Positions 24,989-32,640 of a stretch of DNA of 35,425 nucleotides are shown piece by piece; position 1 is the stretch's first letter, and the number at the start of each line of letters is the position of its first letter. The notes under the pieces were generated by a model, which saw nothing but the letters and a program-made list of their open reading frames with translations, ran no database searches and was not told the DNA's origin. The stretch comes from an uncultured Prevotella sp. (lineage in GTDB: Bacteria; Bacteroidota; Bacteroidia; Bacteroidales; Bacteroidaceae). The DNA lies in assembly GCA_947095945.1 (NCBI GenBank), contig CAMUQM010000003.1, forward strand, positions 1-35,425, written 5' to 3'. The position numbers and the translations under genes were made by a program.

Positions 24989-25019
24989 TTTGTTATCAGA
25001 GAATAAATACGTATGTTTG
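24989..25019 (+). promoter_or_regulatory. Full Bacteroidota promoter of the YhcH-family gene
   Basis: TTTG at 24989-24992 and TATGTTTG at 25012-25019 are exactly 19 bases apart. This places transcription start after 25019 and decides for the ATG at 25056 over an in-frame upstream codon at 24981. Confidence 0.8.
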
Positions 25020-25055
25020 CAACGGTATTCCATAACATTAAGTAAAGCCAATAAG

Positions 25056-25502
25056 ATGATAATAGCAGATTTAACCGCATGCCATCGGTACTATAACCTA
25101 CATCCAAGAATGAAGGAAATGTTAGAGTATATCCTCCAACATGATTTCAGCCAACAAGAAGCAGGACGTATCCAACTCGACGGTGATGACTTGTTTATCA
25201 ATTTAGATGAGATAAAACTGAAAACAAAGGAGGAACAACGATTAGAGTTCCACAAAAAATATATTGATATTCAAGTTCCCTTATCACAGCCAGAGACAAT
25301 GGGTTGGACCGCTTTATCTGATTTAGGTGAACCTGATATTGCTTATAATCCAGAAAGAGATTGCGGTTTTTATACGCAAGAAGCGAAGGAGTATTTCTGC
25401 GTAAAACTGGGACAATTCACGATATTCTTCCCAGAGGATGCCCACGCACCTATTATTGGTGAGGGGAAACAGAGAAAGTTAGTGGGAAAGATTAGGATAT
25501 AA
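25056..25502 (+). CDS. YhcH/YjgK/YiaL-family protein (DUF386)
   Basis: Small cytoplasmic cupin-like protein of the family linked to sugar (sialic acid, beta-galactoside or gulonate) catabolism; biochemical roles are poorly defined. Diagnostic segments are MIIADLTACHRYYNLHPRMK at the start, RLEFHKKYIDIQVPL (conserved His/Glu/Asp of the likely metal site), MGWTALSDLGEPDIAYNPER and FTIFFPEDAHAPIIGEG (second metal-site His). The product is 148 residues from the ATG at 25056, normal for the family. A perfectly spaced promoter lies inside the longer frame, so the upstream start is rejected. A REP-like repeat starts immediately after the stop codon. Confidence 0.93.
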   Translation: MIIADLTACHRYYNLHPRMKEMLEYILQHDFSQQEAGRIQLDGDDLFINLDEIKLKTKEEQRLEFHKKYIDIQVPLSQPETMGWTALSDLGEPDIAYNPERDCGFYTQEAKEYFCVKLGQFTIFFPEDAHAPIIGEGKQRKLVGKIRI

Positions 25503-25585
25503 AGCCTCCCCCGACCCCTCCAAACCAACGGTCACTGACCGAAGGGAAGTAAAGGAGGGGAGTACAACAGGATGCTCGCTGCAAA
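25503..25585 (+). repeat. REP-like repeat with filled loop, after the YhcH-family gene
   Basis: AGCCTCCCCCGACCCCTCC begins right after the stop. The complementary arm GGAGGGGAGT follows about 35 bases later instead of 3-5, because the loop holds extra sequence with its own palindrome (CGGTCAcTGACCG). The tail AACAGGATGCTCGCTG matches the tail of the 30897 copy. Confidence 0.8.
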
Positions 25586-26043
25586 AGTGAAGACATAAGA
25601 GAGGTAATTGTAGGCAGAGTGAGTAAGCTTTTATTGTTGAAGAATATTTTTTACAGAAGTTAGTCACTAACGTTTTACTACTAAATCAATGCCTACCATA
25701 AGCCTCATTAGCCCCTTGTTACTAATCTATTCACGCTGAGCACATGTGGTGCTAAGCCCCAGCACACATAGTGTTAATACCTAACACAAGTGGCGTTGAA
25801 ACTTAAACACATTATAATATATTGTTTACATAAGAGTATATTGGCGTTTGGAAGGGTTTATATTGCTAATAATAACAATTGACCTACAACTAAAGTGTAA
25901 AGATTCACTTACTTTAGTTGTAGGTCAATTACATTTATATAAGTAGGTCACGAGCTACTAACTTATATCTATAACCTATCTTATTTAATTTTATACTTAC
26001 AGGGTATTAGGTCTAAATAACCTATACCAAGCCTTATCCTTTA
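25586..26043. other. Non-coding gap with palindromic tandem units and a 20-bp hairpin
   Basis: No gene is visible between the convergent YhcH-family and TonB-receptor genes. 25737-25810 holds about three 22-base units (GAGCACATGTGGTGCTAAGC type). 25877-25930 is a perfect 20-bp hairpin. Just after it, a weaker interrupted repeat (ATATAAGTAG/CTACT-AACTTATAT) spans about 25936-25970. Confidence 0.6.
25877..25930. repeat. Perfect 20-bp inverted repeat
   Basis: AATTGACCTACAACTAAAGT (25877-25896) is exactly complementary to 25911-25930, with a 14-base loop. There is no T-run on either side, so a simple terminator is unlikely. No relative is seen elsewhere in the window. Confidence 0.8.
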
Positions 26044-26080
26044 GGCTCTCCCCTCCTTTTGGAGGGGGCGGGGGAGGCTT
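26044..26080 (-). repeat. REP-like repeat after the TonB-dependent receptor
   Basis: Minus-strand copy of the GC-rich hairpin family (AGCCTCCCCCGCCCCCTCC, then AAAAGGAGGGGAGAGCC). It begins 6 bases after the receptor's stop codon, with the CCTCCCCC arm nearest the gene, as at murB and the YhcH-family gene. Confidence 0.85.
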
Positions 26081-26086
26081 TTCTTT

Positions 26087-28582
26087 TTAGAAATGTACCC
26101 TTAAGTCCACACCCATTTGGAATGGATTACCCATCTGAGCGAAGGTGTAACGAGTACCGGTAGCAGCACTCTGAACAGCAAAGGTGTTATATTTTGTATC
26201 TGTCAAGTTACGCACCCAAAGGTTTACGCTCAACGGACCAAAGTCTGCATCGGCATGAGCACCTAAGACAACATAGAAGTTCTGACCGATAGAGTTCTGC
26301 TCATCCCAGTAGGTCTTGCCCTGTGCCGAGAGATTCAGTCCTACCGTAACACTGCGCAAATGAAAACGGCTTGCTGGGTTGAGCAAGGCTGCAGGGTCAA
26401 CATCTATACGATAATCAGCATTGGCTCCCAGCGTATGCTGTGGCACGAAAGGAACACGCTTATCCTTATAATCAACCATACCTACTCCAGCGATAGAATC
26501 CTTATACTCATCGAATTGAGCACTTGTAAAGCCATAGCTAAGACCATAAGTAAGTTTATTGTCCAACGTAACACCACGGAGTGTTGCCTCCAAACCGCAA
26601 GAATGACTACGACCAGCATTCGTCATCACACGACCGAAACCATAATTACCAGCCATCACAGATAGCTGCTGATTGCGAATCTGCATATAATAAGCGGCAA
26701 GGTCAAGATGCAACTGATTATTAAAGAGGTTAAGATGTGCTCCTACCTCATAGTTCCAACTTGTCTCTGGCTTATATTCAATCGTCTTAGCAATACGCTC
26801 ATAGTAAGCCTCATCATGTGCAACATCTACGTCTCCACGTGCCTTATTAGCTGCTTGTGAGGTTTCAGCCTGAAGCACATCAGAGAACATCTCGAAGTTG
26901 TAACCGCCAGCACGATAGCCCTTTGACCATGTCGCATAAACATTACTACCATTCTGGAGGCGATAAGTCAAACCAACCTTTGGCAGGAACTGCTTAAAGT
27001 TATCATGCTCACTATGCTTCAAAGTAGAAGTAATAACAGGATTAAGCTTTACTCCCATCACACTTTCCTGCAACGCTAAACGTGCAGAAGTCTCGTAATC
27101 AATGCTTACACGTGAATAGTCATAGCGTAAACCCAAAGTTGCCATAAGGCGATTAGAGAGTTCAATATTACTCTCATGATAAACACCAAGGTTGAGCGTT
27201 GGCGTACGGAAGACACCCGGTACTGGGTCCATTACCATGTTAATGTTTACACCACCAGCTGCAGCAATCGCCGCTGCAGCACTTGCACGTGCCGTCTTAT
27301 TGGCAAGTTCCTCTGACATTCCACCAGCAATCATTCCCTGTGCCATACGACTTGCCATTGCGTTGAGCATACCGTTATAAGCGTAGGCTGTAATCTTCTT
27401 AGACAAGAAAGTGTTCATCTCCTGATCGAAGAAGACTGGTGCATTTGTCTTCAACCACTGATAAGAACCAAAAGCACCGAATGTCCAATGCCATTTGCTA
27501 TTATTACGACTCTTAATTGAAAGTTCTTCTGTCAAAGTATTACCCGACTGACGCTGTGTAAGGTGCAAAAAGTCTTGCGGACGATAGTCGATATCCATGA
27601 GCATATAGTCACGAAGGAACTGCCATGAGGTCATCGAGTTGATATCAAATCCGTTACCAGCATACTTAACTCCCAACCCTGTATTGAGGATATTACGACG
27701 ATAATTGCTCTGACGGTTCTGATTTGGCAATTGTGTACCAGCCTTCAAACCATAAAGGGGTGAGGTAATTGTTGCTGACGAAACTTCGTCTTCTGTTACC
27801 ACCTGTCCGTATGGGAAACCATTTTGACGAGTGTACTGATAATCAGCGATGAAGTCAAAGTTCAATCTATCCGTAGGATGCCACATAAAACGACCCTTAC
27901 CACCAAACTCATTGATAAGGTCGGCACGTGTTCCGTCATGCTGATTGCGGAAGAAACCATTCTGACCTCCATAAAAACCAGCCACAGAATAAGCCATCTT
28001 ATCATTCAGTTTCGCATAATGACTTACCTCTATTTGGCGATGCAATTTCGTACCAATCGACAGCTTTAAGTCTGTTCCCTGATACTGGAAAGGATTACGA
28101 CTATAAAGACGAATCAATCCACCTTCGGTATTCATACCATAGAGTGTTCCCTGTGGACCATGCAACACATCGACACGATCGACATCATACGTATGAAAAT
28201 TAAAAGCGCTCTTGCTCAAAATAGGCATACCATCTACATAAATACCCACAGCTGGTGAATAGACACGCGAGCCAATACCACGCATATATATAGAAGAGGT
28301 GTAACGGCTTCCATACTCAGGCATAGAGAACGATGGGACAAATGTCGAGAGATGACGAACATCCTGCACGTTGAGTCCGCTAATTAAATCGCCATTAAAA
28401 GAAGTACTACTCAATGGCTGTTGACGTAGACGAAAGGCTTCCTTTGGCTGGTCAATGACGACAACCTCATCGATGTCATAGACTCGGGAAGTATCTCCGT
28501 TTTCAATAATGTTGTTGGCTTGCACTCCTACAGGCAAAGAAGCCACCATTAAAAGGGCAATACCAAGTTTAGACTTAATCAT
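26087..28582 (-). CDS. TonB-dependent outer-membrane receptor
   Basis: Outer-membrane barrel that imports an unidentified ligand using TonB. It has a signal peptide MIKSKLGIALLMVASLPVGVQA, a TonB-box-like YDIDEVVVIDQ (about 35-45), a plug domain (about 50-165: FNGDLISGLNVQDVRHLSTF, IYMRGIGSRVYSPAVGIYVD, VLHGPQGTLYGMNTEGG) and a barrel ending in QMGVDLRVHF with the terminal Phe of exported barrels. It lacks the SusC N-terminal carboxypeptidase-like domain and has no SusD partner, so it belongs with the siderophore/cobalamin/other small-ligand receptors. An unusual Ala/Met-rich stretch (about 405-455, with ASAAAAIAAAGG) sits in the barrel, probably an extracellular loop. A -7 element (28624-28631) lies upstream. 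Length 831. Confidence 0.93.
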   Translation of the reverse strand: MIKSKLGIALLMVASLPVGVQANNIIENGDTSRVYDIDEVVVIDQPKEAFRLRQQPLSSTSFNGDLISGLNVQDVRHLSTFVPSFSMPEYGSRYTSSIYMRGIGSRVYSPAVGIYVDGMPILSKSAFNFHTYDVDRVDVLHGPQGTLYGMNTEGGLIRLYSRNPFQYQGTDLKLSIGTKLHRQIEVSHYAKLNDKMAYSVAGFYGGQNGFFRNQHDGTRADLINEFGGKGRFMWHPTDRLNFDFIADYQYTRQNGFPYGQVVTEDEVSSATITSPLYGLKAGTQLPNQNRQSNYRRNILNTGLGVKYAGNGFDINSMTSWQFLRDYMLMDIDYRPQDFLHLTQRQSGNTLTEELSIKSRNNSKWHWTFGAFGSYQWLKTNAPVFFDQEMNTFLSKKITAYAYNGMLNAMASRMAQGMIAGGMSEELANKTARASAAAAIAAAGGVNINMVMDPVPGVFRTPTLNLGVYHESNIELSNRLMATLGLRYDYSRVSIDYETSARLALQESVMGVKLNPVITSTLKHSEHDNFKQFLPKVGLTYRLQNGSNVYATWSKGYRAGGYNFEMFSDVLQAETSQAANKARGDVDVAHDEAYYERIAKTIEYKPETSWNYEVGAHLNLFNNQLHLDLAAYYMQIRNQQLSVMAGNYGFGRVMTNAGRSHSCGLEATLRGVTLDNKLTYGLSYGFTSAQFDEYKDSIAGVGMVDYKDKRVPFVPQHTLGANADYRIDVDPAALLNPASRFHLRSVTVGLNLSAQGKTYWDEQNSIGQNFYVVLGAHADADFGPLSVNLWVRNLTDTKYNTFAVQSAATGTRYTFAQMGNPFQMGVDLRVHF

Positions 28583-28623
28583 ATAATCTTAACTCTAATG
28601 TTTTTGTATATAGTTAACGATGG

Positions 28624-28631
28624 CAAAGGTA
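28624..28631 (-). promoter_or_regulatory. -7 promoter element of the TonB-dependent receptor
   Basis: Reads TACCTTTG on the minus strand, 41 bases upstream of the start. ATTG, one mismatch from TTTG, lies 20 bases further upstream. Confidence 0.55.
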
Positions 28632-28809
28632 AGAAGAAAATTCATAATATACAATCCTAATTTATTAGGAATATAGCAATTCTGCTAATGAAAAAAGAGC
28701 ATATAAAAGAGATAAAAACCAAATCAGGAAACATCTCATTTAATAGTCCCTCTTATTTTAAAATGTAATAAATTAATCAAACACTGAAAGTAAACACATG
28801 ATGAATTGG

Positions 28810-28945
28810 ACTCGAATTAACGCCCTTTTGGCTTCTAAAAGATGCCCTTTTGAGGTCTTACTAACGCCCTTTTGAAGTTCAACTAAGCACCTTTTCTTGC
28901 AGTACTTTGTAACTATTTGACTACATGGCACTTACAAGAGAAATA
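28810..28945 (+). repeat. Dispersed 21-22 bp periodic repeat, copy C
   Basis: Units AACGCCCTTTTGGC, GATGCCCTTTTGAGGTCTT, AACGCCCTTTTGAAG and AAGCACCTTTTCTTGCA, followed by AACTATTTGACTAC. Closely matches copies at 1130-1220 and 6040-6170. It occupies most of the 28583-29073 gap, which holds no gene. Confidence 0.8.
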
Positions 28946-28986
28946 AAAATAGCCATTTTTACCTTAAAATTAAGGTAGAAATGGCT
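28946..28986 (-). terminator. Terminator of the zinc-ribbon lipoprotein gene
   Basis: On the minus strand AGCCATTTCTACCTT pairs with AAGGTAAAAATGGCT (one mismatch), followed by ATTTTTATTT. It lies about 88 bases past the stop at 29074 and adjoins repeat copy C. Confidence 0.75.
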
Positions 28987-29073
28987 GTTATTCTGTAAAT
29001 AAATTTCTAAAAACAACGAGATCTATTTTTAGATATAAATCATGTTGATTAACCTATATAACGAGTGCTTTTG

Positions 29074-30243
29074 CTATTCATTCACAGCTCCGCATTGTGG
29101 ACATCTTCCTTTTCTGTGAAGGCGTACACCACAATTACCACAATAATAAGTCTCGCTGCTCTTACGCAGATAAACACGAAAAGCATAATAGATATAGGCA
29201 ATCAGAAGTGGATAACCTATATAATATAAAGTAAGCACTGAGAAAACGATGTAATTCACCGCACATACCGCACCTAAACCACTAAGATAGAGCAGTGTTT
29301 CGCCCGACTTCAACAATCTCCGCACATCGTCGATCGTGGCAAGACCGATGATGAGCATTGCCCACACAAGCACCAAGAAGATATTGAGCAACAAGGGTTG
29401 TGAGAAAGGGTTAAGCGAAGGATGGAAGTAGAACTCACGCCATGTCTCTGGTGCAAAGAGCTGTATGCTCGCATAAAAGGCGGCAGAGAGTGCCACAATG
29501 ACGGCTAACAGCGTGGGATAGAACGAACTAATATCGTTGAAATGTACGATATGCGCATTCTTCTTCAATATCTTACGAGCCAAATATCCTACGCCCATGA
29601 TTGAGAAAACAATCAAGAAAATAAGGAGATGAACGTTTGAGAACGTAGAGATAAACTGCGAGATAGGATCTGCGGGATCTACCTGTTTCAACAGACGAGA
29701 CTCATGAATCCAGCCAAAGGCATAGTCTTCTGTGGCTATCTGCACCCATACAGAATCCTGCTTATCAATGGGAAGAATACGAATATCAGCCACAACGACT
29801 TCCTTTCCTTTCTTAACGGCAAAGGAGTCTGTCCTCATATCGTTAACAGCCTCTTCTGGTTGTTGACGAAGAAGCATCAGCGAATCAGATGTAACAATAA
29901 AGTTAAATCCTTGCGAATAATGATGTTTTACACGAAAAGCCAACGAGTCTACTTTACTTCTCGTGCCTCTCCACTCTATTTCGTTATTGTCTTTTTGCTT
30001 CAAAATAGAGTCTCCCCCTGCCTCTAACCGACGGGAGATTTGTGCCTCCTGAATGCTATCAGGTAGGCGGAAAGACGATGGAGTCTTCTTATGATAACAG
30101 CCTGTAAACAAGAAACTAAGCAATAAGAGGAGGAAAACTCCTACTACACCACGACATTGCACAGAGCAACTACCTGCCGTCCTCGTTGCTGAAGTCTTTG
30201 CAAGTTCTTGTTCCTTGAGGTTTCGTTTACTCGTAAGCATCAT
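29074..30243 (-). CDS. Lipoprotein with SH3-like domain, five membrane helices and C-terminal zinc ribbon
   Basis: Uncharacterised membrane protein of 389 residues with an unusual order of parts. A long N-terminal region leads to a lipoprotein signal (VVGVFLLLLLSFLFTGC, Cys49). A region of about 150 residues follows, with an SH3-like stretch (about 148-188: VVVADIRILPIDKQDSVWVQ, EDYAFGWIHESRLL). Five transmembrane helices come next (about 203-223, 243-262, 284-303, 316-336, 338-358). The C-terminus is a zinc ribbon with two CxxC pairs (Cys368, 371, 381, 384: YYCGNCGVRLHRKGRCPQCG). If Cys49 is lipid-anchored on the periplasmic side, the odd helix count puts the ribbon in the cytoplasm. It lies 26 bases downstream of the U32 gene, so they are probably co-transcribed. 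Function unknown. Confidence 0.8.
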   Translation of the reverse strand: MMLTSKRNLKEQELAKTSATRTAGSCSVQCRGVVGVFLLLLLSFLFTGCYHKKTPSSFRLPDSIQEAQISRRLEAGGDSILKQKDNNEIEWRGTRSKVDSLAFRVKHHYSQGFNFIVTSDSLMLLRQQPEEAVNDMRTDSFAVKKGKEVVVADIRILPIDKQDSVWVQIATEDYAFGWIHESRLLKQVDPADPISQFISTFSNVHLLIFLIVFSIMGVGYLARKILKKNAHIVHFNDISSFYPTLLAVIVALSAAFYASIQLFAPETWREFYFHPSLNPFSQPLLLNIFLVLVWAMLIIGLATIDDVRRLLKSGETLLYLSGLGAVCAVNYIVFSVLTLYYIGYPLLIAYIYYAFRVYLRKSSETYYCGNCGVRLHRKGRCPQCGAVNE

Positions 30244-30269
30244 GATAAACTATAGATTATATATTTCAA

Positions 30270-32390
30270 TTACGTATCACTACACACATTCATCTGACAG
30301 TTCTTGCAATCGAACTCTAAGCGGAAGCGACGCTTGTCAGGTAGTTCGAGGAAAAGAGGTTCACGCCAAGTGGGTTTCTGTCCTCCTCGTTTCACACAAT
30401 AGCCAAGCGAATAACGGATACAATGACGGCACTGCATCAACAAATGAGAAACCGCCTCTTTATCGCCCTTGATAGAGAAAGACTTCCCTGCTGACTCTGA
30501 AGAATTGGTTACACCTGTAGGGTATTGAATCTCAAAAGCAGGTTCTGCATTGGTCAATCCCTGCTGTTCATAGAATTTGCGGGCAGCATCATTAGAGATG
30601 TTATACAGATAAGGTAATTGCTGATACTGAGCTGGATTCACCATCGAAATATGTGGCTTATGGTCAGAGATCTTGCTCACAGACTTCCGATGAATCGTCA
30701 TACGTTGCATTCCCTTCACCTGCTCATCGAGGTTCTCTATCACCATACGACGAAGTTCGGCAAGGATACTGCTCGGAATAAAGTACTTATCGGCTCCATC
30801 AACTATTTCAACCTCTAAACATTCATATACCGTATTGCCCAATTTGGTCAACTGGCGTATGATATTATCACGCTGGGGCTTTTGGGCAAGTTGGAGACCT
30901 CCCCCGACCCCTCCAAGGGGAGGGGAGAGCCTAACGGGATGCTCGTTGGATATTCGTTCGTTAGATGTTTGATTTGGATTAGCTCTGCCTATCACCTCTG
31001 CTTTTGCCCATATTGTCCCACGACTATCCGTTAGGCACTCCCCTCCTTTGGAGGGGTTGGGGGAGGTTTCAGAGGAGATTCCAAACCACATCTTTATCGC
31101 AATCTTACGTTCTGCAGTCTTACCACTCAACTCTTTATCGAACGCTTGATCCTGATTACGATACAAGCCCATACCGGGCTTTAAGCCTCTTGGCATCTTG
31201 AAAGGATAGAGACGATTACCAACGGCACGATTCACACGGAATCCCTCTAAGCGTGTTGACTGACTTTCTGTATCACGTGAAAGGAAACATAATCCGTCAC
31301 CATTCGCAAAGTTTGCAGTGCTGGACACATTGAAACTATCACGTCTTATCTCCTTTACACGACCAACAAACTCGCCCAAAGCCTTTGGCGTATCAGGTGA
31401 AAAGATGTCTGCTTGTCTACCTTTGAGAAAGTAATTGGTATAACCACGATTGAAAGTCTTCTTCAAATCAGGTGTAAACGAATAGCGAACACGTCCCAAA
31501 GAAGCACGACGGAACTCGTCGGGATGCTTACTGATAATCTCGTCAATACGCTTACTATAAGCCGAAACAACGTTCTTCACATAGTTAATATCTTTCAGTC
31601 TTCCTTCTATCTTAAAGGCACAAGCCCCTGAACGCATAAGCGTTTCAAGATTGTCTATCTGACTCATATCCTTCAATGAGAGAAGATGGCGCTGGTGTTC
31701 GATGGTCTTTCCGTCTGAATCCTTCAGGTCGAATGCCAATCGACAGAACTGTGCACACGCACCACGATTGGCTGAACGACCAAAACTATGCTGTGAAACA
31801 TAACATACACCACTGTAACTAACGCACAAAGCTCCATGTACAAAGGCTTCCAACTCAAGCTCTGGCAAACGGCTATGGATATCATTTATCTCCTCAGCAG
31901 ACAATTCACGAGCGAGTACAACACGGTCGAAACCCTGCTGACTCAGCCATTGTGCTTTCTCCCAAGTTCGCGTATCACACTGTGTACTGGCGTGAAGAGC
32001 AACAGTATCAGGAACTATCTCCCGCACTTTACTCATCAATCCCATATCTTGAAGGAGGAAGGCATCAACGCCAACGTCCACTAATTCGCGCACCAATGCA
32101 AGCGTATCTTCAAACTCTTCGTTATAGATAATCGTATTGATGGTCACGTGAACTGTGGCTCCATAGCGATGAGCATATTCGCATAGCTTGCCAATATCCT
32201 CCACACTATTGCCTGCAGACTGACGTGCACCAAAGCGGGAAGCACCGATATACACAGCATCTGCGCCATGATCAATAGCTGCTATACCACATTCCAAGTT
32301 CTTGGCTGGTGCAAGGAGTTCGATGGTGGTGGGTGATGGGTGGTGAGTGATGGGTGATGGGTGATGAATGATGGGTGATGATGATTGCAT
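30270..32390 (-). CDS. U32 peptidase-family protein, RlhA-like, with in-frame repeat insertions
   Basis: Belongs to the U32 family; members with this DUF3656-like C-terminal region include E. coli RlhA, which hydroxylates 23S rRNA C2501, so RNA hydroxylation is more likely than proteolysis. The barrel starts at IELLAPAKNLECGIAAIDHG (about residue 23). The signature is SGVCYVSQHSFGRSANRGAC followed by AQFCRLAFDL, supplying cysteines of the likely iron-sulfur site. The C-terminal end adds CRHCIRYSLGYC and CKNCQMNVC. Residues 1-22 (MQSSSPIIHHPSPITHHPSP) are encoded by an intergenic heptamer repeat, which also provides the ATG. Two GC-rich REP-like repeats are inserted in frame at about residues 440-456 and 472-499, flanking a native-looking TIWAKAEVIG strand. 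Length 706 is longer than relatives for these reasons. Confidence 0.88.
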   Translation of the reverse strand: MQSSSPIIHHPSPITHHPSPTTIELLAPAKNLECGIAAIDHGADAVYIGASRFGARQSAGNSVEDIGKLCEYAHRYGATVHVTINTIIYNEEFEDTLALVRELVDVGVDAFLLQDMGLMSKVREIVPDTVALHASTQCDTRTWEKAQWLSQQGFDRVVLARELSAEEINDIHSRLPELELEAFVHGALCVSYSGVCYVSQHSFGRSANRGACAQFCRLAFDLKDSDGKTIEHQRHLLSLKDMSQIDNLETLMRSGACAFKIEGRLKDINYVKNVVSAYSKRIDEIISKHPDEFRRASLGRVRYSFTPDLKKTFNRGYTNYFLKGRQADIFSPDTPKALGEFVGRVKEIRRDSFNVSSTANFANGDGLCFLSRDTESQSTRLEGFRVNRAVGNRLYPFKMPRGLKPGMGLYRNQDQAFDKELSGKTAERKIAIKMWFGISSETSPNPSKGGECLTDSRGTIWAKAEVIGRANPNQTSNERISNEHPVRLSPPLGGVGGGLQLAQKPQRDNIIRQLTKLGNTVYECLEVEIVDGADKYFIPSSILAELRRMVIENLDEQVKGMQRMTIHRKSVSKISDHKPHISMVNPAQYQQLPYLYNISNDAARKFYEQQGLTNAEPAFEIQYPTGVTNSSESAGKSFSIKGDKEAVSHLLMQCRHCIRYSLGYCVKRGGQKPTWREPLFLELPDKRRFRLEFDCKNCQMNVCSDT
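30897..30970 (+). repeat. REP-like repeat inside the U32 coding region (opposite orientation)
   Basis: ACCTCCCCCGACCCCTCC-AAGG-GGAGGGGAG followed by the tail AGCCTAACGGGATGCTCG. In the U32 frame (minus) the hairpin reads SPPLGGVGGG and its tail TSNERISNEHPVRL. Confidence 0.88.
31029..31067 (-). repeat. REP-like repeat inside the U32 coding region (gene orientation)
   Basis: Minus-strand ACCTCCCCCAACCCCTCC, AAAGGAGGGGAGTGCC and TAACGG. Read in frame as TSPNPSKGGECLTD. It faces the 30897 copy with about 60-100 bases between them. Confidence 0.88.
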
Positions 32391-32640
32391 ATTATTGGGT
32401 GATGGGTGATGGGTGATGATGATTGCATATTATTGGGTGATGGGTGATGGGTGGTGGGTGTTGATGAAGTGTTTATAAGATGATGAATGTTGGGTGTTGG
32501 GTGATGAGGAAGTGTTGGGTGATGAGGAATTCTAACGATGGGGATAAGCTATTTATAATGGGAGATGATGCTAATCAAAAGCAACAATTCATTAACACCC
32601 ATCATTCAACACCCAACACCCAACTCACCCAATTCATAAA
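32322..32640. repeat. GGGTGAT/GGGTGTT heptamer tract between metA and the U32 gene
   Basis: A minisatellite-like array of GGGTGAT and related heptamers (about 32322-32530), including a 38-base higher-order unit ending GATGATTGCATATTATTG, faces inverted copies (AACACCC units, 32592-32632). Both ends run into coding sequence: the left end is the 5' end of the U32 gene, the right end the last codons of metA. GGGTGTTGATGAAG is shared with the hairpin after pheS. Confidence 0.85.

Noticed and set aside
24981..25055. Longer start for the YhcH-family protein
   Set aside because: A perfectly spaced -33/-7 promoter lies within this segment, and the family normally begins at MIIADL.
32322..32530. Regular repeats resembling a CRISPR array
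   Set aside because: Units are direct heptamers without unique 30-40 base spacers, and there are no cas genes nearby.
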